Assembly: GCA_900109895.1 (NCBI GenBank)
Contig: FOBR01000011.1
Location: forward strand, 62,001 to 126,000
Source of the DNA: a bacterium A37T11
GTDB taxonomy: Bacteria; Bacteroidota; Bacteroidia; Sphingobacteriales; Sphingobacteriaceae
Reading direction: 5' to 3'
DNA: 64,000 bases
The notes below the pieces were generated by a model. It was not told the origin of the DNA. It searched no databases and saw nothing but the letters and a program-made list of their open reading frames with translations. The position numbers and the translations under genes were made by a program. Positions within the stretch are counted from its first letter, which is position 1, and every line of letters starts with the position of its first letter. This document shows, one piece after another, positions 33,160 through 42,537 of the stretch.

Positions 33160-35475
33160 TCACACCATCTTCTCTTCCTTGATCTTTAATAAGATCCGAA
33201 GCATTTCTTCAGGAACAAACGGTTTGTTCAGGATGGTGTGAACGCCCGTTTTGGCTAGTTTGATGCGTACATCACTCATAATGTCGGCTGTAAAGATGAT
33301 GATTTCAGTACCAGGGTATCGTTCGTTCAGAATGGCTGATAGCTGGTAGCCATCCATATCTGGCATGTGTAGGTCCACAAAGGCGGCGTGGTAAGTGTTC
33401 AATTTCAAGAGTTTTAAGGCGTCTGCTCCTCCCACGGCACAATGAGGGATAATGCCAAAATATTCCATTTGTTCGCGGGTAACCATCAGATTAACGTGGT
33501 TATCTTCAACCAATAAAATATTCAGGCCTCCCAATTTTTGCTCATAAGCTGATATTTCTGCGGATATGGCGGGTAGGGCAGAAGGTGCGTCCGTATCAAG
33601 TACCTCAAAGGATAGCTCAAAATAAAATTCAGAACCTTTACCTGGTTTGCTATCCAGGTAAATCTGGCTGTGATGCAACTCTATAAGCCTCCTGGTAATA
33701 GCTAGTCCCAGTCCAGTGCCCGAATGGGCTCGTTGAATGTCTTGTTGTGCCTGGCGGAAGTCTTCAAAGATGGCTTGCTGCAGTTCCTGCGGGATACCAA
33801 CGCCGGTATCCTTGACAGAAAAATGCAGGCTTACGTTTTGTTCCTTTCGGGCTACCACCTGAATTGACAGCGTGACCGTACCCCGATCGGTATATTTGAC
33901 CGCGTTGCTGACCAGATTGTTTAATATCTGACTTAATCGGGTTGGATCACCAATGAGTCTGGTAGGTATTTCCTGGTCCAACAGACTCACTAACCGGATA
34001 CCTTTGACCTCGGCCAGGGAGGAAAATTGGTTGCGTATATTTCGTATAAGTCCGGGTAGATCAATTTCGGCCTGGATAAGTTCCAGCTTGCTGTTTTCCA
34101 TCTTGCTAAGGTCGAGGATGTCATTAATGAGCCTAAGTAAATGGTCAGCAGAGAATAGGAGGTTATTGACAATCTCTTTTTGCGCTGGGGTATGCTTTAA
34201 TTTAAGCAGGTTGGTAATGCCAATAATGCCATTGAGGGGTGTACGGATTTCATGGCTCATGACCGACAGGAAATCTGCCTTGGCTTTGGTAGCCTGTTCA
34301 GCCTCGTTCTTGGCGTTAAGTAGTCTCATGGCGTCTTCCTTTTCGCGGGTTATGTTCATGACCGCTCCGCGTAAAGCCACCACCTTTTCTGCCTTTATAA
34401 TAGGAACGCCAAATACCCGAATCCATTTGTTGCGCCCGCTAGGTACGTTGATGAGCGCTTCAAACACATAATTAACCTGCTCTTCGATGCCTTTACGGAT
34501 GCGTTCGCGGATGATAAGCTGATCCTGCGGCTGAAAAAAGGCGAGGTATTTATCCAGGTCTGATTTATCAAAATCTTCCGATACTTCATAAATGGCATAT
34601 ACCTGTTTAGTCCAAAAGGTTTCACCGGTTTCCAGGTTTAGTTCCCAGCCTCCGGTGTCACTGAGCTGTTGGCTGAAATCAAGCAGTTGATTATTCCGTT
34701 CCAACACTTCCTGGATGTTGGTTAGTTCCTGAAGGTACTTAACTCGGTCTGTAATTTCTTGGATGATCAGGGCTATTCGCTGGCCAGACAACTCCCCCTT
34801 CAGTTCTACAGGTACTGCCTTGGCCCGGTACCACTTATCAACGGCAGGATCTATGTGCGGGTATTCAATGGAAGTTTCCTTTCCGGTACGAAAAGCCTCC
34901 TGTATCGGGCGGGAATATAATGGGGCAAGGTCGCCAAATACTTCTTGTACTGTTTTTCCTATAAATTGTTCCCTGGGCATAAAGAGTGCCGATTCATCTT
35001 TTACCCATACCTGACGGAAAATCAAGTGGCCATCCAGCTCAAAGATGATGTCTTCAATCACCGAGATCATGGAATGGAGGTATGAACTCAGCTCTTTTTG
35101 CTCCGTGATGTCTTGTATAAACCCGATGAAATAATATTCGGAACCGTCTTGGGAGTATATAGCCCGCGCATCTGAGCGGAAATAACGAATGCCTTTCTCT
35201 GGGTGTGATATGTGATACTGGAACGTAAAGGTTTCCAATCGTCTCTGAATGGCTTCGTTGATGATGTCCAAAACGGCTTCACGGTCTTCAGGTACGATGA
35301 TACTTAGCCATTCCCGGCCGAGTGATTGCTGCTGGGGTAATCCGGTTATCCGCTCCCATTCATTGTTAAAAAAATAAAAGTTGCCATGCATGTCTGCCTG
35401 AAAAGCTCCAAATGGGGCTTGTTGCAGTACATTTTGTACATCTTTATCTTGTAGCCTGGTATTTTTTCCTTCCAT
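33160..35475 (-). CDS. PAS-domain hybrid sensor histidine kinase
   Basis: A 771-residue soluble hybrid kinase without membrane segments. Three PAS/PAC units occupy about 12-128, 132-250 and 262-385. HisKA has SVMSHEIRTPLNG with His408. HATPase_c about 505-625 has the N box LVSNAVKYTD and G boxes DTGVGIP and GTGLGLA. A C-terminal receiver (about 650-768) has LLVEDN and the phosphoacceptor Asp701 in FVDLHMPDMDG. It likely senses a cytoplasmic signal (redox, ligand or light) and passes phosphate to its own receiver and then to a phosphotransfer protein not encoded nearby. It forms a single-gene unit. Confidence 0.93.
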   Translation of the reverse strand: MEGKNTRLQDKDVQNVLQQAPFGAFQADMHGNFYFFNNEWERITGLPQQQSLGREWLSIIVPEDREAVLDIINEAIQRRLETFTFQYHISHPEKGIRYFRSDARAIYSQDGSEYYFIGFIQDITEQKELSSYLHSMISVIEDIIFELDGHLIFRQVWVKDESALFMPREQFIGKTVQEVFGDLAPLYSRPIQEAFRTGKETSIEYPHIDPAVDKWYRAKAVPVELKGELSGQRIALIIQEITDRVKYLQELTNIQEVLERNNQLLDFSQQLSDTGGWELNLETGETFWTKQVYAIYEVSEDFDKSDLDKYLAFFQPQDQLIIRERIRKGIEEQVNYVFEALINVPSGRNKWIRVFGVPIIKAEKVVALRGAVMNITREKEDAMRLLNAKNEAEQATKAKADFLSVMSHEIRTPLNGIIGITNLLKLKHTPAQKEIVNNLLFSADHLLRLINDILDLSKMENSKLELIQAEIDLPGLIRNIRNQFSSLAEVKGIRLVSLLDQEIPTRLIGDPTRLSQILNNLVSNAVKYTDRGTVTLSIQVVARKEQNVSLHFSVKDTGVGIPQELQQAIFEDFRQAQQDIQRAHSGTGLGLAITRRLIELHHSQIYLDSKPGKGSEFYFELSFEVLDTDAPSALPAISAEISAYEQKLGGLNILLVEDNHVNLMVTREQMEYFGIIPHCAVGGADALKLLKLNTYHAAFVDLHMPDMDGYQLSAILNERYPGTEIIIFTADIMSDVRIKLAKTGVHTILNKPFVPEEMLRILLKIKEEKMV

Positions 35476-35557
35476 AGTTTTTCATTCGATAGAATGGGTT
35501 AAAAATACCTAATTTTTTATTTGATTTGCAAATTTAATTTTGATGTTTTTTGCGTTT

Positions 35558-37336
35558 TTAATCGGCACTATAATTTTCTTCTTTCCTTTCGCCAATTTGC
35601 TGACGCCACATGGCATAATACAGCCCTTTTAGCTCCAACAGAGCAGCATGGTTACCAGTTTCTATAATTTTTCCCTTTTCCAGCACGTAAATCCGGTCAG
35701 CATACATAATGGTTGACAGGCGATGGGCAATCATGATGGTAATATGTTCCCGTTCAGCAGTAATATGGCGTATGGTAGTTGAAATTTCTTCCTCGGTAAT
35801 AGAATCCAGGGCAGAGGTAGCCTCGTCAAAGATCATGAGGTGAGGTTGGCGAAGCAGGGAACGTGCTATAGACAACCGTTGCCGTTCGCCACCGGATAAT
35901 TTTAAACCGCCTTCGCCGATGACAGTAAATAAGCCCTTTTCAGCGCGGGCCAGAATACTTTTACTGGCCGATTTTTGAAGCACATCCTGTATTAACTCAT
36001 CGGATGCTCCATTATTGACAAATAACAAATTCTCTTTAATAGTGCCGGAAAATAATTGGGTATCCTGCGTAACAAAACCAATTTGATGCCTTATTTCATC
36101 AAAATCGATTTGATCATCGCTATGGCCATTGTAAAAAACGTGCCCTTCACTGGGATGGTATAAGCCTACCAACAACTTAACCAAAGTGGTTTTGCCGGCA
36201 CCGGAGGGCCCTACAAATGCAATGGTTTCTCCCCGGTTTACGGTGAATGAAATTTCCTCCAGCGCAGGTCTGGTAGCAGACTGGTGCTGAAAACTTACCT
36301 TGTCAAATCGTAAATTTTCAACGGCAGCTATTTTTTGTGGGTTAGCCGGTTTAACTTCTACCTTTTGGCTCAATAGATGCTGTAGGTTATTCAGCGAGGC
36401 TTCTGCTTCCCTGTATGACAAAATTACATTGCCCATTTCTTGCAATGGACCAAAAATTAAAAATGAATACAACTGCATCATCATCATTTGCCCTACCGTG
36501 ATTTGATCTTTAAAGATAAGATACAATAAGGTAAACATGATCACTTGCTGAAGGAAGTTAACAAAAGTGCCTTGAACGAAACTAACAGCGCGTATACTCT
36601 TAACTTTCTTCAATTCCAGTTGTAATATTTTTAAGGTGGTACTATTTAACCGGTGTATTTCCTGTTGTGTAAGTCCTAAACTCTTTATCAATTCAATATT
36701 CCGTAATGACTCTGTGGTTGAACCTGCCAGGCTATTGGTTTCATTTAAAATATTGCGCTGTATAAACTTTATCTTTTTGCTTAAAAAACTGGTAAGCAGT
36801 GATAGGAGAATGGCTCCTGCAAAATAAATTAATGGCAGTAAAGGGCTAAGCCGAAAGGCGATGACGGCTACAAACACCATCCCTACTAGCGCTGCAAAGA
36901 GCACATTCACAAAACTGGTTATAAACTTTTCACAGTCTACCCGTACTTTAGTTAGTATGGACAGCGTTTCACCACTGCGCTGGTCTTCAAAATCCTGAAA
37001 CGGCAAACGGAGGGCATGCCGCAGGCCATCGGTATATAGTTTTGCTCCGAATTTTTGAATGACAACGTTTAACACATAATCCTGAAATGCTTTGGCAATA
37101 CGCGATATCATTGCCACGCCAATGATGGATAAAAAACCGATGGTGATGCCTTTTATAAACTTGATATCGCCGCCGGGAACTCGATATTGTGCCGCCTTAT
37201 TGGCATAGGGGTCTATGATCAGGTTACCTAAAATATATGGATTAAGCAATGAAAAAACCTGATTGACGGCCGCTAGTATAAGCGCCAAAAATATAAGGCT
37301 TTTGTAGTTGCTTAAGTATTTTAATAATAACTTCAT
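35558..37336 (-). CDS. ABC transporter, fused permease/ATPase (MsbA-like exporter)
   Basis: A 592-residue half-transporter. The membrane domain with six helices spans about 15-320, then an ATPase with Walker A GPSGAGKTT, Q-loop FVTQDTQLFS, signature LSGGERQR, Walker B LMIFDEATSALD and H-loop IAHR. This is the exporter type that works as a homodimer for lipids, drugs or peptides. No partner subunit or substrate gene adjoins it, so the cargo is unknown. The upstream gap (37337-37531) carries the promoter of the divergent gene. Confidence 0.92.
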   Translation of the reverse strand: MKLLLKYLSNYKSLIFLALILAAVNQVFSLLNPYILGNLIIDPYANKAAQYRVPGGDIKFIKGITIGFLSIIGVAMISRIAKAFQDYVLNVVIQKFGAKLYTDGLRHALRLPFQDFEDQRSGETLSILTKVRVDCEKFITSFVNVLFAALVGMVFVAVIAFRLSPLLPLIYFAGAILLSLLTSFLSKKIKFIQRNILNETNSLAGSTTESLRNIELIKSLGLTQQEIHRLNSTTLKILQLELKKVKSIRAVSFVQGTFVNFLQQVIMFTLLYLIFKDQITVGQMMMMQLYSFLIFGPLQEMGNVILSYREAEASLNNLQHLLSQKVEVKPANPQKIAAVENLRFDKVSFQHQSATRPALEEISFTVNRGETIAFVGPSGAGKTTLVKLLVGLYHPSEGHVFYNGHSDDQIDFDEIRHQIGFVTQDTQLFSGTIKENLLFVNNGASDELIQDVLQKSASKSILARAEKGLFTVIGEGGLKLSGGERQRLSIARSLLRQPHLMIFDEATSALDSITEEEISTTIRHITAEREHITIMIAHRLSTIMYADRIYVLEKGKIIETGNHAALLELKGLYYAMWRQQIGERKEENYSAD

Positions 37337-37495
37337 CGACTATCCAGTTAATTTTTTGCAAACTTGATGCTTTCCGGTTAGATGGCCGTCACCTTAAAGT
37401 AAAGTTAAAGTTCTAGTTAATAAGTAGATATTTAATATGGTGACTGGATGGAAAGAATTTCTAGGCATCCATGAATGACTTACCTAATCTATTTT

Positions 37496-37503
37496 TATAT
37501 TTG
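37496..37503 (+). promoter_or_regulatory. -7 promoter element
   Basis: TATATTTG matches TAnnTTTG, 28 nt before the ATG of the barrel-like protein. No -33 TTG at standard spacing. Confidence 0.5.
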
Positions 37504-37531
37504 CAGCCACATATAAATTAAATTAACAAAT

Positions 37532-38002
37532 ATGAAAAAATTAGTCCTATCCTTCATCGCATTTTTTATTATTATTATTTTTAACCGTGTCAATGCGCAA
37601 TATAGAACAGCCTTGGGATTGGGTATTGATGCCGGAGATGGCCAAACGCTGGTTGGACCCCAATTAAAACATTTTTTTAGTGCCAGGGATGCAGGAAATG
37701 TGCAAGTATTGTTTGCGAGCAATAATGTGGTGTTAGGAGCAGATTATTCATACAATGCACCTATACAGGGCGCCCGCGGCCTGAGTTGGTATATTGGGGT
37801 TGGGCCTCAATTGGATTTTGTAGATTATGGCTCTTTTAATAAAACCTACGTAGCCATTCGTCCGGCACTAGGCCTTGAACTAAAAATACCTGCAGCACCT
37901 TTGGCTATTCATTTTGATTGGAAACCATGGTGGAACCTTACAGACAATTCACACTTTGAAGCTAGCCGTTTTAGCATTGGCTTTAAGTATACGTTAAAGT
38001 AA
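37532..38002 (+). CDS. Small outer-membrane beta-barrel-like protein
   Basis: A 156-residue exported protein: signal peptide about 1-22 (ends RVNAQ), then alternating amphipathic strands such as YRTALGLGIDAG, VVLGADYSYN and RFSIGFKYTLK. The C-terminal strand and length suit a small (about 8-strand) barrel like those in Bacteroidota PorT/OmpA-like families. The function is not recognised. It ends just before a convergent tRNA gene. Confidence 0.65.
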   Translation: MKKLVLSFIAFFIIIIFNRVNAQYRTALGLGIDAGDGQTLVGPQLKHFFSARDAGNVQVLFASNNVVLGADYSYNAPIQGARGLSWYIGVGPQLDFVDYGSFNKTYVAIRPALGLELKIPAAPLAIHFDWKPWWNLTDNSHFEASRFSIGFKYTLK

Positions 38003-38013
38003 GTAGATATTTG

Positions 38014-38086
38014 AGCCGACGACGGGAATCGAACCTGCGACCTACGCGTTACGAGTGCGTTGCTCTACCAGCTGAGCTACATCGGC
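38014..38086 (-). tRNA. tRNA-Thr (anticodon CGT)
   Basis: On the minus strand it starts GCCGATGTAGCTCAG and closes with GGTTCGAATCC in the T arm and CGTCGGC in the acceptor. Acceptor arms pair in all seven positions (one G-T). The anticodon loop CTCGTAA gives CGT, reading ACG (Thr). It is 73 nt with discriminator T; CCA is not encoded. Confidence 0.95.
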
Positions 38087-38181
38087 TTGTTATTAAACGC
38101 CGCAAAACTAAGTTTTTTTTATGAAACCCCAAGAACGATCGTAATTTTTTTCCCTCATCTTTCACAATCCACTATCCATCA

Positions 38182-40263
38182 TTAATAAGACAAAGCCATC
38201 CCTCCATAAAAATTGCGCAACGGAGCCGCATTAAAATATCGGCCACCAAAAGCATTAATGTCGTTTCCAAGGCTGTAATGTTCATTCAGGACATTATCAG
38301 CACCCGCAAAAAATTGTAAACGGAGCTTGCTGTTCAGCGGTTTTTGCCAGCTGACTTTCATTTGCAGCAGGTGGTAGCGGCGGGCAAAATTGGTGTTGGC
38401 ATCGTTTAGTGGGATGGATGAAGTATAGTTATGAAGCACATACAAACTGAGGTGCTCGGGAAGCAGTATGGAAATACTGCTTACCACCACCTGGGCTGGC
38501 ACACCGGTCAGTTTATTGCCCGAGTAGTTTTCGTAATCCTTAAATCGGAAATGGTTAAGCGTAATATTGGTGCTCAGTTGCAACCCGCGGATAAATGAGG
38601 CTGGCCGTGGCTGTATGATCCAGGCGCTCAACGCCGCTTCGAGCCCTTTTTGGCTTACGCCGCCGCCATTTATAAAATATTCTTTGTCTTCTTCCAATTC
38701 CCGGCTAACGATGGCCTGTTTCATGCGATAATAAAAAACGGATGCATCGGCCTGGAAGCGCTGGTCCTTGCTAATCCAGCGAAAGCCGGTTTCATAGTTC
38801 CAGCCGGTTTCAGGCAGCAAATCTGCGTTAATCCGCTGGTCAGAGGCTCGCACTTCTTCCGTAGTAGGCGGTGAATAACCCTTGCCTGCTGACAAGCGCC
38901 AGCTAACCTGCGGCAATAATAGGTATGAAAGTGCAAAACGGGGCATCCAGGCCGGCTTGAAATGCACATGGGCCATGCGGTCTTCGGCCGTAGGAAACAA
39001 GGCCTGATAACCGTAACCGTAATAATTAAGGCTTAGCGCTGTCTCAAGGGTAAGCTTACGGAACAATTCGCCGCTCCAGCGCAAAAAATAAAAGTGGTAA
39101 CCATTCTGCAGCTTATCGCCCTTTTGTTCATTTCCCTGCTGGCCACGGTTATTGTCATAGTTCAGGATGCGGCTGCCGCCGTTTTGCCATTCCAGGCCGC
39201 CCTGCACTTGCCAGTTAAAAGCAGGCCCTGTTTCACCGGCATAGTCCAGGTAGGTGCGTACGCCGTAATTATTTTCAAAACGTTTTTCGTAATTTAAAAT
39301 AAACGGGTTGCGGAAATCGGTATAAGATCCGAATACGCTGATCACATGCCGCAGATGGTTTGATAGCGTACTTTCATGTATCAGGCCACCAAACAAGGTT
39401 TTGTCATAAATAGCCGCCTTTTGATCAACGGAACCCAAGCTGGTGCCGACAGTAGGTCTGGCGGATTTGGGATTGGTATGGTATTGGTCGGCATTTAAAC
39501 CGCCGGGTGTTTGGTAATCTAAATCTGAATAAAAGGCCAAAAGCCTTAATTCATTGTTGCGGTTATATTGAAAACGCTGCACAGTTTGTAAGTAGCGGCG
39601 GTTCATGCCAGAGTGTTGGCGGTACCCGTCTGACCGTTGGTAGGATTCGCTGATGTTTCCACGATAGCGCAGATCGTTGCTTTTGAGGTTCACCGAGCCT
39701 TGTTCCTGGAACAAGCCATACGATCCGCCGTTTAGGCGCACACTGGCCAGGGTGGAGATCGTGTCCATCCCATTGGGCTTGAGTAAAACTACACCGCCAG
39801 AATTGGCACCGTATAAACTGCCATCAGGGCCTTTTAACAGGTCAATGCGATTAAGGCTGCCAGGGTCAACCACGTTAAGGTAGGTATTGCCGCCGGCATC
39901 GGTTAGGGGCAGTTCGTCAAAATAGACCTTCACATTGCGCACGCCAAAAGGCGAGCGCAAAAGGCTGCCCCGGATGGATAAGCGGTAGCTGCCCGGTGAG
40001 CGTTCTTCCATACGCACACCGGGTAGGGTATTGAGGGCGGGCAACAGGGTAGTACCGGGTTGCTGCGATAACAATTGCTGCCCGGCAGTGCTTGCTGATG
40101 TAGTCACTTTTAAAAGGGGGCGCTCCACAAGGTAAGCCTTTACGGTAATTTCGGGTAAGGTATGGCTACTATCCGCAGGTTCCTGGCCGAAGGCCGGGTG
40201 GGCAAATAGACCGCAAAGAACTAAAAATAAATAGATATAGGAACCTAAGAATGGATTTTTCAT
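38182..40263 (-). CDS. TonB-dependent outer-membrane receptor
   Basis: A 693-residue receptor: signal peptide about 1-26 (ends AFGQ), TonB-box-like stretch LPEITVKAYLV, plug about 55-165 (LNTLPGVRMEERSPGSYRLS, LLKGPDGSLYGANSGG), then a barrel with aromatic ending GGMALSY. It lacks STN and carboxypeptidase-like domains, so it is a plain importer of the siderophore/vitamin-receptor class, not a SusC. No operon partner indicates the ligand. The following gene on the same strand is a small Zn-ribbon protein lying 27 nt upstream. Confidence 0.88.
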   Translation of the reverse strand: MKNPFLGSYIYLFLVLCGLFAHPAFGQEPADSSHTLPEITVKAYLVERPLLKVTTSASTAGQQLLSQQPGTTLLPALNTLPGVRMEERSPGSYRLSIRGSLLRSPFGVRNVKVYFDELPLTDAGGNTYLNVVDPGSLNRIDLLKGPDGSLYGANSGGVVLLKPNGMDTISTLASVRLNGGSYGLFQEQGSVNLKSNDLRYRGNISESYQRSDGYRQHSGMNRRYLQTVQRFQYNRNNELRLLAFYSDLDYQTPGGLNADQYHTNPKSARPTVGTSLGSVDQKAAIYDKTLFGGLIHESTLSNHLRHVISVFGSYTDFRNPFILNYEKRFENNYGVRTYLDYAGETGPAFNWQVQGGLEWQNGGSRILNYDNNRGQQGNEQKGDKLQNGYHFYFLRWSGELFRKLTLETALSLNYYGYGYQALFPTAEDRMAHVHFKPAWMPRFALSYLLLPQVSWRLSAGKGYSPPTTEEVRASDQRINADLLPETGWNYETGFRWISKDQRFQADASVFYYRMKQAIVSRELEEDKEYFINGGGVSQKGLEAALSAWIIQPRPASFIRGLQLSTNITLNHFRFKDYENYSGNKLTGVPAQVVVSSISILLPEHLSLYVLHNYTSSIPLNDANTNFARRYHLLQMKVSWQKPLNSKLRLQFFAGADNVLNEHYSLGNDINAFGGRYFNAAPLRNFYGGMALSY

Positions 40264-40290
40264 GTGTTTTATTATTGACTGGCGTCTATT

Positions 40291-40650
40291 TTATTGACTG
40301 GCGTCTTTTCTCATTACCAGTAATACTTCTTCCTCTCCCAAGGGCAGGTAACCATATTCATAACAAAAGCGGTACTGCGATCCTTTTCCTGTTTCGTAAA
40401 CATTGGTAAAGTATTCAAAACTAAAACCCTCATGCAGCATTTTTTTGCGCAATACCTTCGTTTTTCCGCTTGGGTTCAGTTTTTTAAGCACCTTATAATT
40501 ATTTTTGAGGATTTGGTTTACCTTTTTAATAGTGGTTTCGTCTACGGCATGGAGCCTATTGTTATAATTACTGCGGCAGGCATCGTCACAAAATTTCTTA
40601 TCGGCACGGCCAATGAGGGGTTTTTCACAATCTAAACATAAACGTTCCAT
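40291..40650 (-). CDS. Small Zn-ribbon protein
   Basis: A 119-residue protein with an N-terminal four-cysteine zinc site: CLDC (Cys5, Cys8) and FCDDAC (Cys21, Cys26 or so), a layout seen in DUF2116-type Zn-ribbon proteins. The remainder (VNQILKNNYKVLKKLNPSGK, GYLPLGEEEVLLVM) is conserved in Bacteroidota but has no known function. The 3' end lies in a 19-nt tandem duplication (40272-40306) that includes its stop codon. Confidence 0.65.
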   Translation of the reverse strand: MERLCLDCEKPLIGRADKKFCDDACRSNYNNRLHAVDETTIKKVNQILKNNYKVLKKLNPSGKTKVLRKKMLHEGFSFEYFTNVYETGKGSQYRFCYEYGYLPLGEEEVLLVMRKDASQ

Positions 40651-40709
40651 TACAAACTGGCTATATTAAGAAATTTCTGAATGTATGCGGTAAAGTTAAC
40701 AATTAATCA

Positions 40710-41327
40710 TCATAGTTTGTGTTCCCGCATAAGTCCTTTTAAAATGATAGCGGCAATCTGTTTCTGCAATTGGTGTATGTGATTAAATTCTTCTTTTGTT
40801 GGAAGAAAAAATTCCTTACTTGATTTTAGGATGCTGAACCGCATACCTGCCAATGCATATACCAGGAGTGCGGCGGTAGTTGCTGGGTCGGCAACGGCAA
40901 GATTAGCCTCCAGGTTGCCTTTTTCAAGTATTTTGCGCACCAGATCAATTTCAGTTTGCTGCGCCCGATGGATCACTTTGGCCACGGCCTCGGGTATTTC
41001 TTTAAGAGGAGATGAAGTGTGAAGAAAAAAATTATAGTAATTGCTGATAAACCGGATGCGCATATCGATCATATGGTTGATGGCTTCTAAAGGGGTGGCT
41101 TTTTGGGGAAGTTCCAGGCTAAGTTGGTCGTTCATTTCCTGGATAATGTGCTCCACAACGGCGGCATAAAGGCTTATTTTATCCGGGAAATAATAATAAA
41201 GGAGTGCCTTGGAAAGTGAGAGGTCATTCGCAATTTCGGCCATCGTGGTTTTGCTCATCCCAAAACGGGCAAAACGTAAGGTAGCCGCTTCAATGATTTT
41301 GGTTTTTTTCTTATCTGAACTATCCAT
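40710..41327 (-). CDS. TetR/AcrR-family transcriptional regulator
   Basis: A 205-residue regulator with an N-terminal TetR HTH (about 8-55: IIEAATLRFARFGMSKTTMA, LSKALLYYYFPDK) and a helical ligand-binding C-terminal part. It is divergent from murB with a 103-nt gap and upstream of the Zn-ribbon gene on the same strand. The ligand and regulon are unknown; autoregulation is usual in the family. Confidence 0.9.
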   Translation of the reverse strand: MDSSDKKKTKIIEAATLRFARFGMSKTTMAEIANDLSLSKALLYYYFPDKISLYAAVVEHIIQEMNDQLSLELPQKATPLEAINHMIDMRIRFISNYYNFFLHTSSPLKEIPEAVAKVIHRAQQTEIDLVRKILEKGNLEANLAVADPATTAALLVYALAGMRFSILKSSKEFFLPTKEEFNHIHQLQKQIAAIILKGLMREHKL

Positions 41328-41430
41328 TTAATCAAAAAATGTTATGTTTGGCGATCAACGGTTATGGGTGTGTTTTGGAAAGCCAGACATTGACCAAATA
41401 TACGGATTTTTTAATACCTAGATTTCACAA

Positions 41431-42465
41431 ATGATGCAAATGGACATTGCACAAAATGAGTTTTTAAAGCCTTATAATAGCTTCGGAGTAGCGGCAGAAG
41501 CGCGTTATTTTATGCGCGTTCGGCGTGAAGATGAGCTTATTCAGATTTTTGGGAACCCAGACTGGGAGCAGCAATCTAAATTGGTACTGGGAGGGGGCAC
41601 CAATATGCTTTTTGTGGACAATTTTAATGGTTTATTGCTTAAAATGGACATTCCGGGTATCAGGAGCACTAAAAATGGTTTAAAAGTGCTGGTATCAGCA
41701 GGGGCGGGGGTGCTATGGAATGACCTGGTTGGGTATTGTGTAAACCATGGTTTTGCAGGTATTGAAAATATGGCCCTTATACCCGGTACTGCCGGAGCGG
41801 CACCCGTACAAAATATAGGCGCTTATGGTGTTGAATTAATGGATGTGTTTGATAGTTGCAGGGCTTTTGATACCCACCGCAAAGAAATGGTCAGCTTAAA
41901 AAAAGCCGATTGTGGTTTTGCCTATCGGGATAGCATTTTTAAACACCAGGAGAAAAACAGGTATATAGTGACCGAAATTTCGTTGATGCTATCATTGCAT
42001 CCAATTATTCATAGCGATTATGGGGCCATACAGGCCGAATTGGAAGCCAGGGGCATTAGCCATCCTGGTATCAAAGATATGGCAGAAGTGGTGTCACACA
42101 TTCGTTTGGCTAAACTACCAGATCCATCCACCATTGGCAATGCCGGCAGTTTTTTCAAAAATCCCATTATTCCTCAGGTGCTTTTTGAGGAACTTAACCG
42201 TCGATTTCCGGAAATAGTTCATTACCCGGCGGGTGAAGGGTTGGTTAAACTGGCTGCCGGATGGTTGATTGAATATTGCGGATGGAAAGGAAAGCGGCTA
42301 GGGGCTGTGGGTACCTGGAAAAACCAAGCGCTGGTATTGGTAAACCACGGCGGTGCTAGCGGGCGGGAGATATATCAATTCTCAGCAGCAATTATGGAAG
42401 ACGTCAAAAATACGTTTGGCATTCAATTAGAGCGGGAGGTGAATGTGATTGGTGCTTTGGACTGA
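41431..42465 (+). CDS. murB: UDP-N-acetylenolpyruvoylglucosamine reductase
   Basis: A 344-residue protein. It uses NADPH and FAD to reduce UDP-GlcNAc-enolpyruvate to UDP-MurNAc in peptidoglycan synthesis. FAD-binding phrases VLGGGTNMLF (about 50-60) and GTAGAAPVQNIGAYG (about 115-130) and the C-terminal GNAGSFFKNP (catalytic Ser) are present. Length and order correspond to the type I (E. coli-like) enzyme. It starts MMQMDI; any of three closely spaced ATG codons may be used. It is monocistronic by appearance, followed by parE's own promoter. Confidence 0.95.
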   Translation: MMQMDIAQNEFLKPYNSFGVAAEARYFMRVRREDELIQIFGNPDWEQQSKLVLGGGTNMLFVDNFNGLLLKMDIPGIRSTKNGLKVLVSAGAGVLWNDLVGYCVNHGFAGIENMALIPGTAGAAPVQNIGAYGVELMDVFDSCRAFDTHRKEMVSLKKADCGFAYRDSIFKHQEKNRYIVTEISLMLSLHPIIHSDYGAIQAELEARGISHPGIKDMAEVVSHIRLAKLPDPSTIGNAGSFFKNPIIPQVLFEELNRRFPEIVHYPAGEGLVKLAAGWLIEYCGWKGKRLGAVGTWKNQALVLVNHGGASGREIYQFSAAIMEDVKNTFGIQLEREVNVIGALD

Positions 42466-42476
42466 TATAATAGGTA

Positions 42477-42509
42477 TTTGTATTTTAATAATATTTTTAG
42501 TTATATTTG
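42477..42509 (+). promoter_or_regulatory. Promoter of parE
   Basis: TTTG at 42477-42480 and TATATTTG at 42502-42509 with 21 nt between fit the Bacteroidota TTTG/TAnnTTTG promoter. Transcription would start near 42515, giving a ~23-nt leader to the ATG at 42538. Confidence 0.75.
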
Positions 42510-42537
42510 TGAGCCTGCAAGGTAAAGTGATAAAAAC

